Numbered from the stretch's first letter, positions 16,470 through 26,324 are shown. The stretch is DNA of 64,000 bases from Pelomonas parva (GCF_043555835.1 NZ_JBIGHV010000010.1:208209-272208); one strand, 5' to 3'. Notes: a model not told the origin generated them from the sequence alone. A program made the numbers and translations.

Positions 16470-17537
16470 ATGTTCACCTGGATCGGATCCCAGTTCGACG
16501 GCGTCCTCAACACATACGTCGTAGGCGTCGTCGCAACGCTGATGACCGGGATCACTCCAATCGCGCTGTCCGCGATGACGCTCTGGGTGGGGCTCTATGG
16601 CTGGGCCGTTCTCCGCAACGAGGTCGCCGATACGGTGCCCAACTTCGTCTGGAAGGTCTTCAAGATCGGCCTCGTGCTCGCGATCGCACTTCAGTCAGGC
16701 TTCTACATCTCCACCATTGCTGGTACGGCCAACGCGCTGGCGACCGGTGTCGCCACTACATTCCTGCCGCCGTCAGCGAGTCCGGCCCTGCTTGCGTCGC
16801 CGTATGCGGTGCTCGACGCGTTCAATGACAAGGCGAGCCAGTTGGTGGTGGACCTCATGAAGGAGGCCGGGATCACGAGGCTCGACTTACTGCTCGCCGC
16901 CGTGGTGACTGCGTTCGGGAACGTCATCTTCTTGTGCGTCTCGTTGTTCGTCGTGACACTGTCCAAGGTCTTCCTGACATTCGTGATCGCCATTGGGCCG
17001 CTGTTCGTACTTGCGCTGGCCTGGAAGCCGACAGCCCGGTTCTTCGACAGCTGGCTCTCGATGATGCTGAACGCCGTGGTCATGACCTGGTTCGCACTCT
17101 TCGCCCTTGGACTCAGCGCGTACATGGGCGACTCGCTGGTTCATGTCATCCAGGGCCAAGGCGGTCTCGCAGGTCCCACGTTCAACGCGGTCGCCGAATC
17201 CTTGAAGTACTGCGTCGTCATGATCCTGATGGCCATCATCTGCTTCCAGGCGCCGAGCCTTGCCTCGTCACTGACGGGCGGCGCCGCGATGCAGCAGGGC
17301 ATCCAAATGGTCCAGAACGCCATGATGGTCGCCGGCTTGCGCTCCTCGTCCCGCGCCGGCAACGGCACTGCCGGTGGAAGCGGCGGAGGCACGGTCCGCG
17401 CTGGCGTCGGCATTCCACATATCGCAGGCCAAGCAACGGGCGCAGCGGCGTCCGCAGCCAGCCGCATGGCTCGCCAAGGTGCTGGCGCCGTTCGCACCGC
17501 CGCCTACAAGCTCGCCGCCTTGCGCGGCAGGACCTGA
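16470..17537 (+). CDS. virB6: VirB6-like polytopic membrane protein
   Basis: 355 aa from ATG 16470. At least five membrane segments (for example VVGVVATLMTGITPIALSAM, VTAFGNVIFLCVSLFVVTL, FVIAIGPLFVLALAW and VVMILMAIICFQAPSLASSL) and the conserved GPLF region typical of VirB6/TrbL. The last 80 residues are Gly/Ala/Ser-rich and Arg-containing, likely cytoplasmic or disordered. VirB6 lines the inner-membrane part of the DNA path. It is followed by virB5 after 21 bp, an order reversed relative to the B5-B6 arrangement of Brucella or Agrobacterium. Confidence 0.9.
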   Translation: MFTWIGSQFDGVLNTYVVGVVATLMTGITPIALSAMTLWVGLYGWAVLRNEVADTVPNFVWKVFKIGLVLAIALQSGFYISTIAGTANALATGVATTFLPPSASPALLASPYAVLDAFNDKASQLVVDLMKEAGITRLDLLLAAVVTAFGNVIFLCVSLFVVTLSKVFLTFVIAIGPLFVLALAWKPTARFFDSWLSMMLNAVVMTWFALFALGLSAYMGDSLVHVIQGQGGLAGPTFNAVAESLKYCVVMILMAIICFQAPSLASSLTGGAAMQQGIQMVQNAMMVAGLRSSSRAGNGTAGGSGGGTVRAGVGIPHIAGQATGAAASAASRMARQGAGAVRTAAYKLAALRGRT

Positions 17538-17558
17538 CCCCAAGCCCAGGAGTCCGCT

Positions 17559-18275
17559 ATGCACACACGTCTCAAGGTCGCCGCGGCTGCGGCCATCCTC
17601 GCAATCACAGGCACCGCACGCGCAACCGGCATCCCGGTCATCGATGTCGCCAATCTGGTCCAGACGGTACAGCAGGTGATGAACGACATCACCGAGATCA
17701 CCAATCAGGTTCAGCAGATCAACAACCAGGTCCAGCAAATCAACCAGTTGCGGTCGCAGCTGACCAGCATCAATGGCGTCCGCAATCTGGGCAAGGTCTT
17801 CCACGACCTGGCCCTGACCAACTACGTCCCGGCCGAGGTCTACACGTTATTCAACGATGTCAATTCGTCCGGGTACTCTGGGCTCAACGCAACCGCCAAG
17901 GCGCTGCGGGACGCCAACATGATCTACAACTGCGCCGACCGCAGCAGCTCAGACCGCACAGCCTGCCAGGCCGCATTGGCGCAACCCTTCCAGCACAAAG
18001 GCCTGCTGCAGGACGCCATGAAAGCCGCAGCCGGCCGTCTCTCGCAGATCCAGTCGTTGATGGGCCAGATCAACGCGACGAACGATCAGAAATCGGTCCA
18101 GGAGATCCAGGCGCGCATCGGGGCGGAGAACGCGCTACTGGCCCACGAGGTCTCGCAGGTGCAGATGCTCCAGGGCATGGCAGACAGCGAGGAGCGCATC
18201 GCCCGAGCCCAGGACCGCGAACGCCAGTACCAGATGCTGGCACGTACCGGCAAGGTTTCCGACTACCTGCCCTGA
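17559..18275 (+). CDS. virB5: VirB5-like minor pilin/adhesin
   Basis: 238 aa with a signal peptide (AAAAAILAITGTARATG). The mature protein begins IPVIDVANLVQTVQQ, then a long helical stretch built of repeated Gln-Ile/Val units (residues 30-75, QVQQINNQVQQINQL), the normal VirB5/TrbJ pattern. A middle pair of Cys (YNCADRS and DRTACQ) may form a disulphide. It is expected at the pilus tip. Confidence 0.88.
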   Translation: MHTRLKVAAAAAILAITGTARATGIPVIDVANLVQTVQQVMNDITEITNQVQQINNQVQQINQLRSQLTSINGVRNLGKVFHDLALTNYVPAEVYTLFNDVNSSGYSGLNATAKALRDANMIYNCADRSSSDRTACQAALAQPFQHKGLLQDAMKAAAGRLSQIQSLMGQINATNDQKSVQEIQARIGAENALLAHEVSQVQMLQGMADSEERIARAQDRERQYQMLARTGKVSDYLP

Positions 18276-18310
18276 AGCGCAGACCCACACCCAGTCACCC
18301 GAGGTACCCC

Positions 18311-19084
18311 ATGAGCGCTGTCCTGACACCAGGCGAGGCTGCCGCATTGCCGAAGCACAACAGCAAACCCGCAAGCACGGCCATCATCGCCGACGCCATC
18401 GAAGCCAACCAGGCTTGGGAGCTTGACCGACAGCTGCTGATGGAACGGTCGGAACGGCGTGCCTGGCGGGTAGCCGCCGGCGGTGCGGCGCTGGGCCTGA
18501 TCGGTATCGCAGCGGTGTTCGTACAAGGGCCGTTGCGCAGCGTCGTCGAGGTGCCCATCGTCGTCGACCGCGTGACCGGCGAGACGACGGTCCAGCAGCG
18601 CCTGGCCGCCGAAACCATCCCGCCTCTGGAGGCGCTGGACAAGCACAACGCGGCGGCGTTCGTTCGCGCCCGCGAAGGCTACAACTGGATGTTCCTGCAG
18701 CGCGACTTCGACCAAGTCGCACGCATGGCGGTCCCTACGGTGTTCGCTGAATACAACCGGCAGTTCGAAGGCGATGCAGCCCTACACAAGAAGCTGAGCG
18801 GAACCCAGGACTGGCGCATTAACGTGGTCGGCGTGCGTCTGGCCGCAACTGGCCGGAGCGGCAACCAAGGCGAAGCGACCGTCACCTACGACAAGGTCGT
18901 TCACCTCACCGATCGGAACCTGCCGCCCGTGACAACGCGCCACGTCGCCAGCCTCGTCTTCAAGTACCAGCCCAAGGTGCTCGCCAAGGAGCGGGACCGG
19001 CTTGAGAACCCGTTCGGCTTTGTCGTCACCGCCTACCGCTCCGATCCGGAGATCAACGCCAGCGCGCCAGGAGCCAAGCCATGA
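18311..19084 (+). CDS. virB8: VirB8-like inner-membrane core protein
   Basis: 257 aa from ATG 18311. A cytoplasmic N-terminus of about 50 residues, one membrane helix near 52-75 (GGAALGLIGIAAVFVQ), and the periplasmic NTF2-like VirB8 domain (NAAAFVRAREGYNWMFLQRD, LVFKYQPKVLAKERDRLENP). The conserved NPFGFVVTAYRSDPEI ending is present. It bridges VirB6/VirB10 with other parts. The stop overlaps the virB9 start. Confidence 0.92.
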   Translation: MSAVLTPGEAAALPKHNSKPASTAIIADAIEANQAWELDRQLLMERSERRAWRVAAGGAALGLIGIAAVFVQGPLRSVVEVPIVVDRVTGETTVQQRLAAETIPPLEALDKHNAAAFVRAREGYNWMFLQRDFDQVARMAVPTVFAEYNRQFEGDAALHKKLSGTQDWRINVVGVRLAATGRSGNQGEATVTYDKVVHLTDRNLPPVTTRHVASLVFKYQPKVLAKERDRLENPFGFVVTAYRSDPEINASAPGAKP

Positions 19085-19980
19085 AGACCTTGGTCTCGAT
19101 GCTCATCGCCGTCGCCATCCCCGCCGCAGCCGCAGTTCGCAAAGACGGCGACCCGCGCCTGAGGGAGGTCATCTACGACCCGCGTGCCGTCGTCACCGTC
19201 CCGGTCAAGCGCGGTGTCGTGTCTCTCATGGTCCTCGATGCCGATGAGGCCATCGCGGAAGTCGCCGCAGGCCTTGGCGGTGACTGCGCCAAACCCGAGG
19301 CGGCCTGGTGTGTTGTGGCACAGCCCGGCGGCCGCACGTTGTTCGTCAAGCCCAAGAGCAATGCCAGCGCAGCGAACAACCTCATGGTCGTCACCGACCG
19401 TCGCACCCATGCGTTCAGGTTCGACGTGCTGGCAGACAGTGATCCGAAACCACCGATCTACCGGCTTGACGTCAAGGCCCCCGCCCGGCCCGCGCCGGCT
19501 GCATCAAGCGCGTCCACTCCTGCCCTTCCGCGCCTGCCGCCGCTCGTATTGCAGCCGCTGATCCTCCCGGAGGAACTGATAGCCGAGCGCATGCAGGCCA
19601 AGCCGCAAGTCTTGAACACCCACTACTCGTTGGCGGAAGGTCGCGGCTCTGACGAGATCGTGCCCTCGCTGGTCTTCGATGACGGACGCTTCACCTACCT
19701 ATGCTTCCCCGGCAACCGTGAAGTGCCTGCGGTGTTCCATGTGCGCAGCGATGGCAGCGAGACGCTGGTCAACGCTCGCATGGAGGACGACCTCCTGGTG
19801 GTGGATCGCGTCAGCCGCAGGCTGATGCTGCGCGCCGGATCGTCAGTGGTCGGTCTCTGGAACGAGGCGTTCGATCTGGAGGGACTTCCGCCAGGCGACG
19901 GAACGACGGTGCCAGGTGTGCAACGCGTCCTCAAGACAGCGGCGCCGGCAGCTGAGACGCACCGGGTAGCGAAGCCATGA
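19081..19980 (+). CDS. virB9: VirB9-like outer-membrane core protein
   Basis: 299 aa with a signal peptide (MKTLVSMLIAVAIPAAAAV). The N-terminal domain starts DPRLREVIYDPRAVVTVPVK, and the C-terminal beta domain (about 165-265) has NTHYSLAEG, FDDGRFTYLCFPG and VNARMEDDLLVVDRVSRRLML, all typical of VirB9/CagX. It forms the outer-membrane ring with VirB10 and normally a VirB7 lipoprotein. No VirB7 was found, so its partner here is unclear. Confidence 0.92.
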   Translation: MKTLVSMLIAVAIPAAAAVRKDGDPRLREVIYDPRAVVTVPVKRGVVSLMVLDADEAIAEVAAGLGGDCAKPEAAWCVVAQPGGRTLFVKPKSNASAANNLMVVTDRRTHAFRFDVLADSDPKPPIYRLDVKAPARPAPAASSASTPALPRLPPLVLQPLILPEELIAERMQAKPQVLNTHYSLAEGRGSDEIVPSLVFDDGRFTYLCFPGNREVPAVFHVRSDGSETLVNARMEDDLLVVDRVSRRLMLRAGSSVVGLWNEAFDLEGLPPGDGTTVPGVQRVLKTAAPAAETHRVAKP

Positions 19981-21389
19981 CCACCGACCGCCAAACCTCG
20001 CCCAGCGATCCAGAGTCCGGGATGCAGCTCGATGGGAACACCCTGTCTCCACTGCCTGGTGAGCCTGGGATTCCGAACATCGCTGCCGCACAGAGCAGCG
20101 CCATTTCCAAGAAGGGGCTCGTCGCGCTGGTGCTGCTCCTGGGCACCGTGGTTGCGATCAGCGCCGTTGGGATCCAGCGAATCGCCACCAGCGGCAAGAA
20201 GACCGAGCCGGAATCCACGCGCGCTGGCGACAAGCCCACTGCGGCAACAACCGAGCCTCGCAAGCTGGACGTCACCCAGATCGTGCCAGCCAACTCCGCA
20301 AGCGCCGCCCCACGCATCCCAGCGCTAGAGCCCGATGATGATGAAGTGGCGCAAGCCATCGGCGTCCGGCGCACGGGCACGGGCGCGCCTCCGAAGAGCG
20401 GCTCGAAGCAGACAGCCCCCGAAGACGCGCCGATCCTGCTTGTCTCAACTCGTCCATCCGGCCACGCATCCGCACAGCAGGCCAATCGTGAGCCGTCGAG
20501 CGGCAGCACGGCTGGCCCGGACTCACACCCCAGTGAGACCGACACGACCGATCCCCTGGCTGCCACAACCCGCAACCTGGAGGCTTACCAGCGGCAGTTG
20601 CAGGGCCTGCTCAGCGACCTGACCCGAACTGCAGACCTCGCAAGCGGCGCGGGCAGCGCCCAGAGCCCTGCCAGCCCCCTGTTGAGCGCGCCCTCGCCCG
20701 TCGGTCCTGGCGGGAACGCCGGCCACGCGCCTGCCGGCGCGTTGTTCGGTGGTCAGCTGCAGGGATCGGCGACACCCAAGGCAAGCGCCGGCATGCTGAG
20801 CAATCGGAGCCTCACCCTGCCCAAGGGCACCGCGTTCACCTGCGCCCTCAAGACAAGGCTCATCAGCGCCGCCTCGGGTCTGGTGGGTTGCCAGGTCCAG
20901 CGCAATGTCTTCAGCGACGACGGACGGGTCCTGCTCATCGAGCGCGGTTCACACCTGGACGGCGAGTACCGCACCGCATCCGCACGGCCGGGCATGGTCC
21001 GAATACCAGTGCTCTGGACGCGGATCCGCACGCCGCTGGGCGTGACCGTGGACATCGAGTCTCCCGCGACGGGACCTCTCGGAGAGTCAGGCGTAGAGGG
21101 CCATGTCGACAACCGCTGGACCGAGCGCATCGGCGCCGCCATGTTGTTGTCGCTGATCGACGACTCCGTCAAGCTGGTCATCCAGAACCAGGCCAACGAC
21201 CGCCAGGGCGACACCCTCGTGATGCCCGCCACCACCGCGAACACCAGCAAGCTGGCCGAGAAGGTGCTGGACAGCACGATCAACATCCCGCCGCTGGTTT
21301 ACCAGAACCAGGGCGGCATCGTCGGCATCTACGTCGCCCGAGACGTGGACTTCTCGTCCGTCTACGAACTTCGGCCCACCGCGCGGTGA
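19977..21389 (+). CDS. virB10: VirB10-like core complex protein
   Basis: 470 aa. One inner-membrane helix near 47-70 (VALVLLLGTVVAISAVGI), a long Pro/Ser/Ala-rich periplasmic linker (75-270), and a C-terminal TrbI/VirB10 beta-barrel domain beginning MLSNRSLTLPKGTAFTCALK. The antenna region (about 390-430) and the VYQNQGGIVGIYVARDVDFS end are conserved. It spans both membranes and gates the channel. It overlaps virB9 by 4 bp. Confidence 0.93.
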   Translation: MTTDRQTSPSDPESGMQLDGNTLSPLPGEPGIPNIAAAQSSAISKKGLVALVLLLGTVVAISAVGIQRIATSGKKTEPESTRAGDKPTAATTEPRKLDVTQIVPANSASAAPRIPALEPDDDEVAQAIGVRRTGTGAPPKSGSKQTAPEDAPILLVSTRPSGHASAQQANREPSSGSTAGPDSHPSETDTTDPLAATTRNLEAYQRQLQGLLSDLTRTADLASGAGSAQSPASPLLSAPSPVGPGGNAGHAPAGALFGGQLQGSATPKASAGMLSNRSLTLPKGTAFTCALKTRLISAASGLVGCQVQRNVFSDDGRVLLIERGSHLDGEYRTASARPGMVRIPVLWTRIRTPLGVTVDIESPATGPLGESGVEGHVDNRWTERIGAAMLLSLIDDSVKLVIQNQANDRQGDTLVMPATTANTSKLAEKVLDSTINIPPLVYQNQGGIVGIYVARDVDFSSVYELRPTAR

Positions 21390-21395
21390 GACGCC

Positions 21396-22478
21396 ATGAG
21401 CAACTGCGACTGCGACCATGACGCGGCGCCCGATGGCTGGTGCGGCGACGCCACATCGGTCATCGAGTTCCTGCGCCCGCTGCGCCCGCACCTCGACGCG
21501 CCGGATGTCCTTGAGGTCTGCGTCAATCGCCCAGGCGAGCTCCTCATAGAAGACACGACGGGCTGGAGAACGGTTGCTGCGCCGGAGATGGTGCTGGAGC
21601 GCTGCCTGTCGCTGGCCACCGCCGTCGCCACCTACTGCGACCAGCAAATCAACCAGGAGCGACCGCTGCTGTCCGCAACGCTGCCCAGCGGCGAGCGCGT
21701 CCAGTTCGTCATCCCACCCGCAGTGCCGCGCGGCACGGTGTCCATCACGATTCGCAAGCCGTCCAGCGTCATCAAGGGCCTGGCGGACTTCGAGCGAGAA
21801 GGCTTGTTTGAACGGACAGACGACCTGTCCCGAAGATCCCCGGGAGGGCTTCCCCCGCACGAGGCCGAGCTGGTCGCGCTAAAGAACGCCGGTCGATATG
21901 CCGAGTTCCTGCGTCTGGCTGTCCGCAGCTGTCAGACGGTCGTCGTCAGCGGCAAGACCGGGTCCGGCAAGACCACGTTCATGAAGGGCCTGGTCGAAGA
22001 GGTGCCTCGCAACGAGCGGCTCATCACTATCCAGGACACCGCCGAACTGACGCTGCCCAACCATGCCAACGCCGTCCACCTGTTCTACAGCAAGGACGGC
22101 CAGGGCACGGCCCGCGTGACCGCGAAGTCTCTCCTCGAAGCCTGCCTGCGCATGAAGCCGGACCGGATCTTCCTTGCGGAGGTCCGGGGCGATGAGTGCT
22201 TCCACTTTGTCCGCCTGGCCGCGTCGGGCCACCCGGGCAGCATCACCAGCGTCCACGCCGGCAGCTGCGCGCTGGCCTTCGAACAGATGGCACTGATGAT
22301 CCGGGAGACAGGCGCCGGGGGCGGGCTGACCATGGACGAGATCAAGAGGTTGCTGAGCCTCGTGGTCGACGTGGTCGTCCAGTTCGACCGCGACCAGCGT
22401 GGGCGCTTCATCTCGGAGATCCACTACCGGCCGCGCGCACAGCGGCTGGCTCACTCACGCGAGGCGGCATCGGCATGA
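21396..22478 (+). CDS. virB11: VirB11-like hexameric ATPase
   Basis: 360 aa. Walker A near 185-195 (SGKTGSGKTTFMKG), the Asp box (ITIQDTAELTLPNH), Walker B (DRIFLAEVRGDE) and the His box (GHPGSITSVHAG) are all present. The N-terminal domain begins with a Cys/Asp-rich leader (NCDCDHDAAPDGWC) not usual for the family, which could bind metal. It switches the channel between pilus building and DNA export with VirB4 and VirD4. It overlaps virD4 by 4 bp. Confidence 0.93.
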   Translation: MSNCDCDHDAAPDGWCGDATSVIEFLRPLRPHLDAPDVLEVCVNRPGELLIEDTTGWRTVAAPEMVLERCLSLATAVATYCDQQINQERPLLSATLPSGERVQFVIPPAVPRGTVSITIRKPSSVIKGLADFEREGLFERTDDLSRRSPGGLPPHEAELVALKNAGRYAEFLRLAVRSCQTVVVSGKTGSGKTTFMKGLVEEVPRNERLITIQDTAELTLPNHANAVHLFYSKDGQGTARVTAKSLLEACLRMKPDRIFLAEVRGDECFHFVRLAASGHPGSITSVHAGSCALAFEQMALMIRETGAGGGLTMDEIKRLLSLVVDVVVQFDRDQRGRFISEIHYRPRAQRLAHSREAASA

Positions 22479-24493
22479 GCAGCGTCGCCCCCCTTCCCTT
22501 CTCGTCCTGGTCGACCGGCCGCAAGGTCGCAGCCGCCACCTTCGCGATAACCAGCTACGCGATGCTGGCTTGGGCGGCGGTCTACCTCGCGGGCGTGATC
22601 TTCCTGCTGCTGAACAAGGCCAACCCGGCACAAGCCAGGTTCCCCAGCATCGTCAGCTACTGGCGCCTCTACGCCGACGACCCACCCCTCCGGAAGAAGC
22701 TGCAGATTGCCATCGGCGCGGCGAGCGGCGGGATGCTCATTCTGTTGCCCGCCGCTTTGGTCACCGCCGCGAGGCAGAGGCGCCCGCTGCACGGCGACGC
22801 CCGCTTCGCAACACCTGCCGAGGTGTCGCGCGCCGGCTTGACCGCCGGCGGCCAGCCCAGCATCCTCGTCGGCAAGCATCGCGGGCAGTACCTCTCTCTG
22901 TCGGGACAGCTCTCCGTGATGCTGTCGGCGCCGACCCGCAGCGGCAAGGGCGTCGGGGTGGTAATCCCGAACCTGCTGAACTGGCCAGACTCCGTCGTCG
23001 TGCTCGACATCAAGGGAGAGAACTACGACATCACGGCTGGCTATCGCGCGGCGCACGGCCAGCCGGTCTACGCCTTCTCGCCGTTCGATGACGGAGCGCG
23101 CAGCCACCGCTGGAACCCGCTGACCACGGTGCGGGCCAGCCTGCTGCACCGCGTTGGCGACCTGCTGAACATCGGCCAGGTGTTCTTTCCGAACGACGGC
23201 AGCGGCACCTCGTCGGAAGCCTTCTTCAACGACCAGGCCCGCAACCTCTTCCTCGGTCTCGGCCTGCTGCTGTTGGAGACGCCCGAACTGCCGCGCACGG
23301 TCGGGGCGATGCTGCGGCAGTCCTCCGGCAAGGGGCGCACGCTCCGCGACCACCTTGCCGGCCTGATCGCAGCACGCATCGAGGAAGAGCGTCCTCTCAC
23401 TGACGAGTGCGCAGACGCACTGCAGCGACTGCTGTCGAACTCGGACAACACGCTGTCCAGCATCGTCGCCACCTTCGTGGCGCCGCTGACCATCTTTGCG
23501 GACGCCATCGTCGATGCGGCGACCAGCGCCAACGACTTCCGGCTGGAAGACGTCCGGCGCCGGCGCATGTCGATCTACGTTCGCATCCCGCCCAACCGGT
23601 TGACGAACGCGCGACCGCTGCTGACCCTGTTCTTCTCCCAACTGGTCAGCCTCAACACCCAGCACCTGCCTGAGCAGGATCCGTCCCTGCGCTTCCAGTG
23701 CCTGCTGGTCAACGACGAGTTCACGGCGATGGGGCGGGTCGGCGTCATCACCAGCGCCGCAGCCTTCCTCGCCGGCTACAACCTGCGCTTGCTGACGGTC
23801 GTGCAGGCAATGTCCCAACTCGACGCCGTGTACGGCGACAAGGAGGCCCGCACATTCGCGACCAACCACGGCCTGCAGATCCTCTACGCGCCCAGGGAGC
23901 AGCGCGACGCCGATGAGTACAGCGCCATGCTCGGCCATTTCACCGAGCGAGCCACGTCGCACGGCCGCAGCCGCTCCTTCAGCACGCGCGGAAGCAGTTC
24001 TGTCAGCCGCAACGAAAGCGAACAGCGCCGGGCCCTGCTGCTGCCCCAGGAGTTCAAAGAGCTGGGCAGCGAGCGGCTGGTCGTCATCCTGGAGAACTGC
24101 AAGCCCATCCTGGCCGAGAAGATCCGCTACTTCAAGGACAAGGCCTTTCGATCACGGCTGCTTCCCCCGCCCGTGGTGCCATCCATGAATGTGGAGCTGC
24201 ACCTGGCTCGCGTTCAACAGCGTTGGCGCTACGCCGACGACGAACTCGCCCCCGGCGAGGGTATCGACATCGAGGCCCTTGCCCACGACCTGGCGCAGCT
24301 GCCCGAGAACTTCGATGGCCCGCCGGATGGGATCGCGGAGACCTTCCTGAACTTCTTCACGGCCGGTGGCCCCAGCGACGCAGGCATCGGCGGCGCAATT
24401 GAAGCCATACCCGACGACGACGGCGTGCTGCTCGTCGAACCCGAACTGCAGCGGGCCGGCGACGTCCGCGCGCCGAAAGCCATCCACCCCTGA
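22475..24493 (+). CDS. virD4: VirD4-like type IV coupling protein
   Basis: 672 aa from ATG 22475. Two N-terminal membrane helices (about 15-50 and 75-95), then the TraG/VirD4 domain: Walker A near 153-161 (APTRSGKGVG), VVVLDIKGENYDITAGYR just after, and Walker B near 410 (LLVNDEFTAMG). It links the relaxase-DNA complex to the channel and pumps DNA. The relaxase that would be its substrate lies far downstream at 55421-56407. The C-terminal 90 residues are acidic, as is common for substrate docking. Confidence 0.94.
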   Translation: MSSVAPLPFSSWSTGRKVAAATFAITSYAMLAWAAVYLAGVIFLLLNKANPAQARFPSIVSYWRLYADDPPLRKKLQIAIGAASGGMLILLPAALVTAARQRRPLHGDARFATPAEVSRAGLTAGGQPSILVGKHRGQYLSLSGQLSVMLSAPTRSGKGVGVVIPNLLNWPDSVVVLDIKGENYDITAGYRAAHGQPVYAFSPFDDGARSHRWNPLTTVRASLLHRVGDLLNIGQVFFPNDGSGTSSEAFFNDQARNLFLGLGLLLLETPELPRTVGAMLRQSSGKGRTLRDHLAGLIAARIEEERPLTDECADALQRLLSNSDNTLSSIVATFVAPLTIFADAIVDAATSANDFRLEDVRRRRMSIYVRIPPNRLTNARPLLTLFFSQLVSLNTQHLPEQDPSLRFQCLLVNDEFTAMGRVGVITSAAAFLAGYNLRLLTVVQAMSQLDAVYGDKEARTFATNHGLQILYAPREQRDADEYSAMLGHFTERATSHGRSRSFSTRGSSSVSRNESEQRRALLLPQEFKELGSERLVVILENCKPILAEKIRYFKDKAFRSRLLPPPVVPSMNVELHLARVQQRWRYADDELAPGEGIDIEALAHDLAQLPENFDGPPDGIAETFLNFFTAGGPSDAGIGGAIEAIPDDDGVLLVEPELQRAGDVRAPKAIHP

Positions 24494-24506
24494 AGGGAGC
24501 ACCGCC

Positions 24507-25154
24507 ATGCGAGCGACCATCCTCCTCACGCCCTTCCTGCTCTCGCTGATGCTGCTGGCGTCGTGCAGCTCGCCGCCCAAGCCACCGTCGGTCGACGAGG
24601 CACGCAGGCGACCTGCGAATACAGCCATGGCGGTCGAGCTGCAGGTCTGCAAGAACGAACTGCAGAACACCCGCTTGCTGGCAACGGAAGCCGGCCTGTT
24701 GGCCGAGACAGCAACCACCACGCTGGTCAACACCGCTGCAAGGCAACAGGCTCTTGCCAGCCTGCCGCCGCTCAACGAGAAGAAGCCACGTGGCAACAGC
24801 GTCTACAGCGTGCGTTTCGAGTTCGGCAGCTCGCAAGTCGACTTCCCGGCCGACATAGCCAAGGCGCTGACCGACCAAGCCAAGGCCGCGCCGCTCGTGA
24901 AGTTGCGCGGAAGGACCGACGGCAGCAGCGACTCCGCAGTAGAGAGCCGCATCGCCCGCGAGCGCGCCACGGCCGTCAGGGACTACCTGGTGGCTGCGGG
25001 TGTTGACCCATCCCTCATCCGCACGACCTACCAACCCTCGGGAGACCACGTGGCCGACAACAGCGGCCCGACGGGACGCGCTCTCAACCGGCGAGTCGAG
25101 ATCGAGATCTATCAGGCTCTGCCTGTTGCACAGGCCGCCGCAGTACAGCGTTGA
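24507..25154 (+). CDS. OmpA-family outer-membrane lipoprotein
   Basis: 215 aa. The signal ends in a lipobox (MLLASC), so the mature protein is lipid-anchored at Cys near residue 21. An Ala/Leu-rich helical part (30-85) is followed by an OmpA C-like domain (about 100-205) with the peptidoglycan-binding layout: FEFGSSQVDF, then RTDGSSDSAVESRIARERA, then GRALNRRVEIEI. It should tie the outer membrane to the wall. Placed after virD4 in the same operon, it is the only lipoprotein of the locus and might support the channel in place of VirB7. That is inference. Confidence 0.85.
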   Translation: MRATILLTPFLLSLMLLASCSSPPKPPSVDEARRRPANTAMAVELQVCKNELQNTRLLATEAGLLAETATTTLVNTAARQQALASLPPLNEKKPRGNSVYSVRFEFGSSQVDFPADIAKALTDQAKAAPLVKLRGRTDGSSDSAVESRIARERATAVRDYLVAAGVDPSLIRTTYQPSGDHVADNSGPTGRALNRRVEIEIYQALPVAQAAAVQR

Positions 25155-25178
25155 AACACGGTCCACAAGGAGATCACC

Positions 25179-26315
25179 GTGGATGCAGACACCTCCCCAG
25201 GCCACGCAGCCCCCTTGCCACGCGGCGGCGTCGTTGAGCCGGCGAATCGAGCCTCCGTGGCGATCAACAAGTTCCAGACCCCACCTGAGGCGCCAAGCGA
25301 GCGGTACGAGCTTCGTGACCCGTTCGCCGACATCACCTATCGCGCCAACTCCTTCGCCGAGATGGTCGCGAAAGCCGACCAGCTGGGCAGCAGCCGCTTC
25401 ACGGCCATCGCTGCGGACGACACACGCACGCCGGTCCTCAAGCATGGCAGCGAGTGGCAGCGAGGCGCGCCGCTCGCGCCCCTGCCCCAACGCCCTCTTG
25501 ACCCAGCGCCTGCCCGAGACGACCTGCCCGATGCCGGCGCAGTCGCCAAGACGCCGTCCACAAAGCCTGCAGCTCAGCAAGAGGTCGACGACAAGGCCAT
25601 CGCGAAGATCGACGCCCAGGCCGACCGGGCCGCTCTTGTGGCCCGCCTTGAGGAGGCGTTGAAGGATCGATACGTCATCAAGCGTGCGCCCGTGACCATC
25701 GGCGAAGTGGCCATCGGGCACACCGAATACCGCTTCCGTGGCGACAGCTCGCGAGTGGCCTTCACCGAGTCCACGTTCAAGCTGGCCACCGACACCAACA
25801 GCCCCTCCGTCGCGCGATCCATGGTCGACGTCGCGCAGGCAAGGAACTGGAAAGGGGTGCGCGTGTCGGGCAGCGAGGATTTCCGGCGCTTGGTCTGGCT
25901 CGAAGCATCCGTGCGCGGCGTCAAGGCCATCGGCTACGAGCCGAACCCAGCGGACATGGATGTGCTCAGGCACGAGCAGCAGGCTCGGTTGACCAATCGC
26001 ATCGAGCCGACCCGAGAGACCGGCAATGGCACGGCCACCATGCCCGCAGAGAAGTCCTCGGCGCGCGGTGGTGGCGGACGCAAGGCCGTCGTTGCGGCCA
26101 TCGAAGCAGTGCTCGTCGCAAAGCGAGTGCCGGAAGCCAAGCGAAATGCCGTCCTGGCCGCCGCGACGGAAAAGCTTGCCCAGCGAGCAAGCCTCAGCCA
26201 AACACCCAAGGTCAAGGTTTACGACCAGGCGGCACCGCCGCAGCGAACCGTCAGCACGCCCACGCCAGAAGCCAGCCACTCACGCGATCGAGCCGCTCCA
26301 GCACACGCTCGGTGA
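25179..26315 (+). CDS. LPD7-domain protein of the conjugation operon
   Basis: 378 aa with a GTG start at 25179 preceded by AAGGAG. Residues 135-265 match the LPD7 (large polyvalent protein-associated) domain: YVIKRAPVTIGEVAIG, FTESTFKLATDTNSPSVARS, MVDVAQARNWKGVRVSGSED and KAIGYEPNPADMDVLRHEQQ. LPD7 is usually found attached to relaxases or primases of conjugative elements. Here it stands alone, with a polar N-terminus and a basic, Ala-rich C-terminus. A DNA-processing or DNA-entry role is likely. The exact function is unknown. Confidence 0.75.
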   Translation: MDADTSPGHAAPLPRGGVVEPANRASVAINKFQTPPEAPSERYELRDPFADITYRANSFAEMVAKADQLGSSRFTAIAADDTRTPVLKHGSEWQRGAPLAPLPQRPLDPAPARDDLPDAGAVAKTPSTKPAAQQEVDDKAIAKIDAQADRAALVARLEEALKDRYVIKRAPVTIGEVAIGHTEYRFRGDSSRVAFTESTFKLATDTNSPSVARSMVDVAQARNWKGVRVSGSEDFRRLVWLEASVRGVKAIGYEPNPADMDVLRHEQQARLTNRIEPTRETGNGTATMPAEKSSARGGGGRKAVVAAIEAVLVAKRVPEAKRNAVLAAATEKLAQRASLSQTPKVKVYDQAAPPQRTVSTPTPEASHSRDRAAPAHAR

Positions 26316-26324
26316 GCCGCTGTC

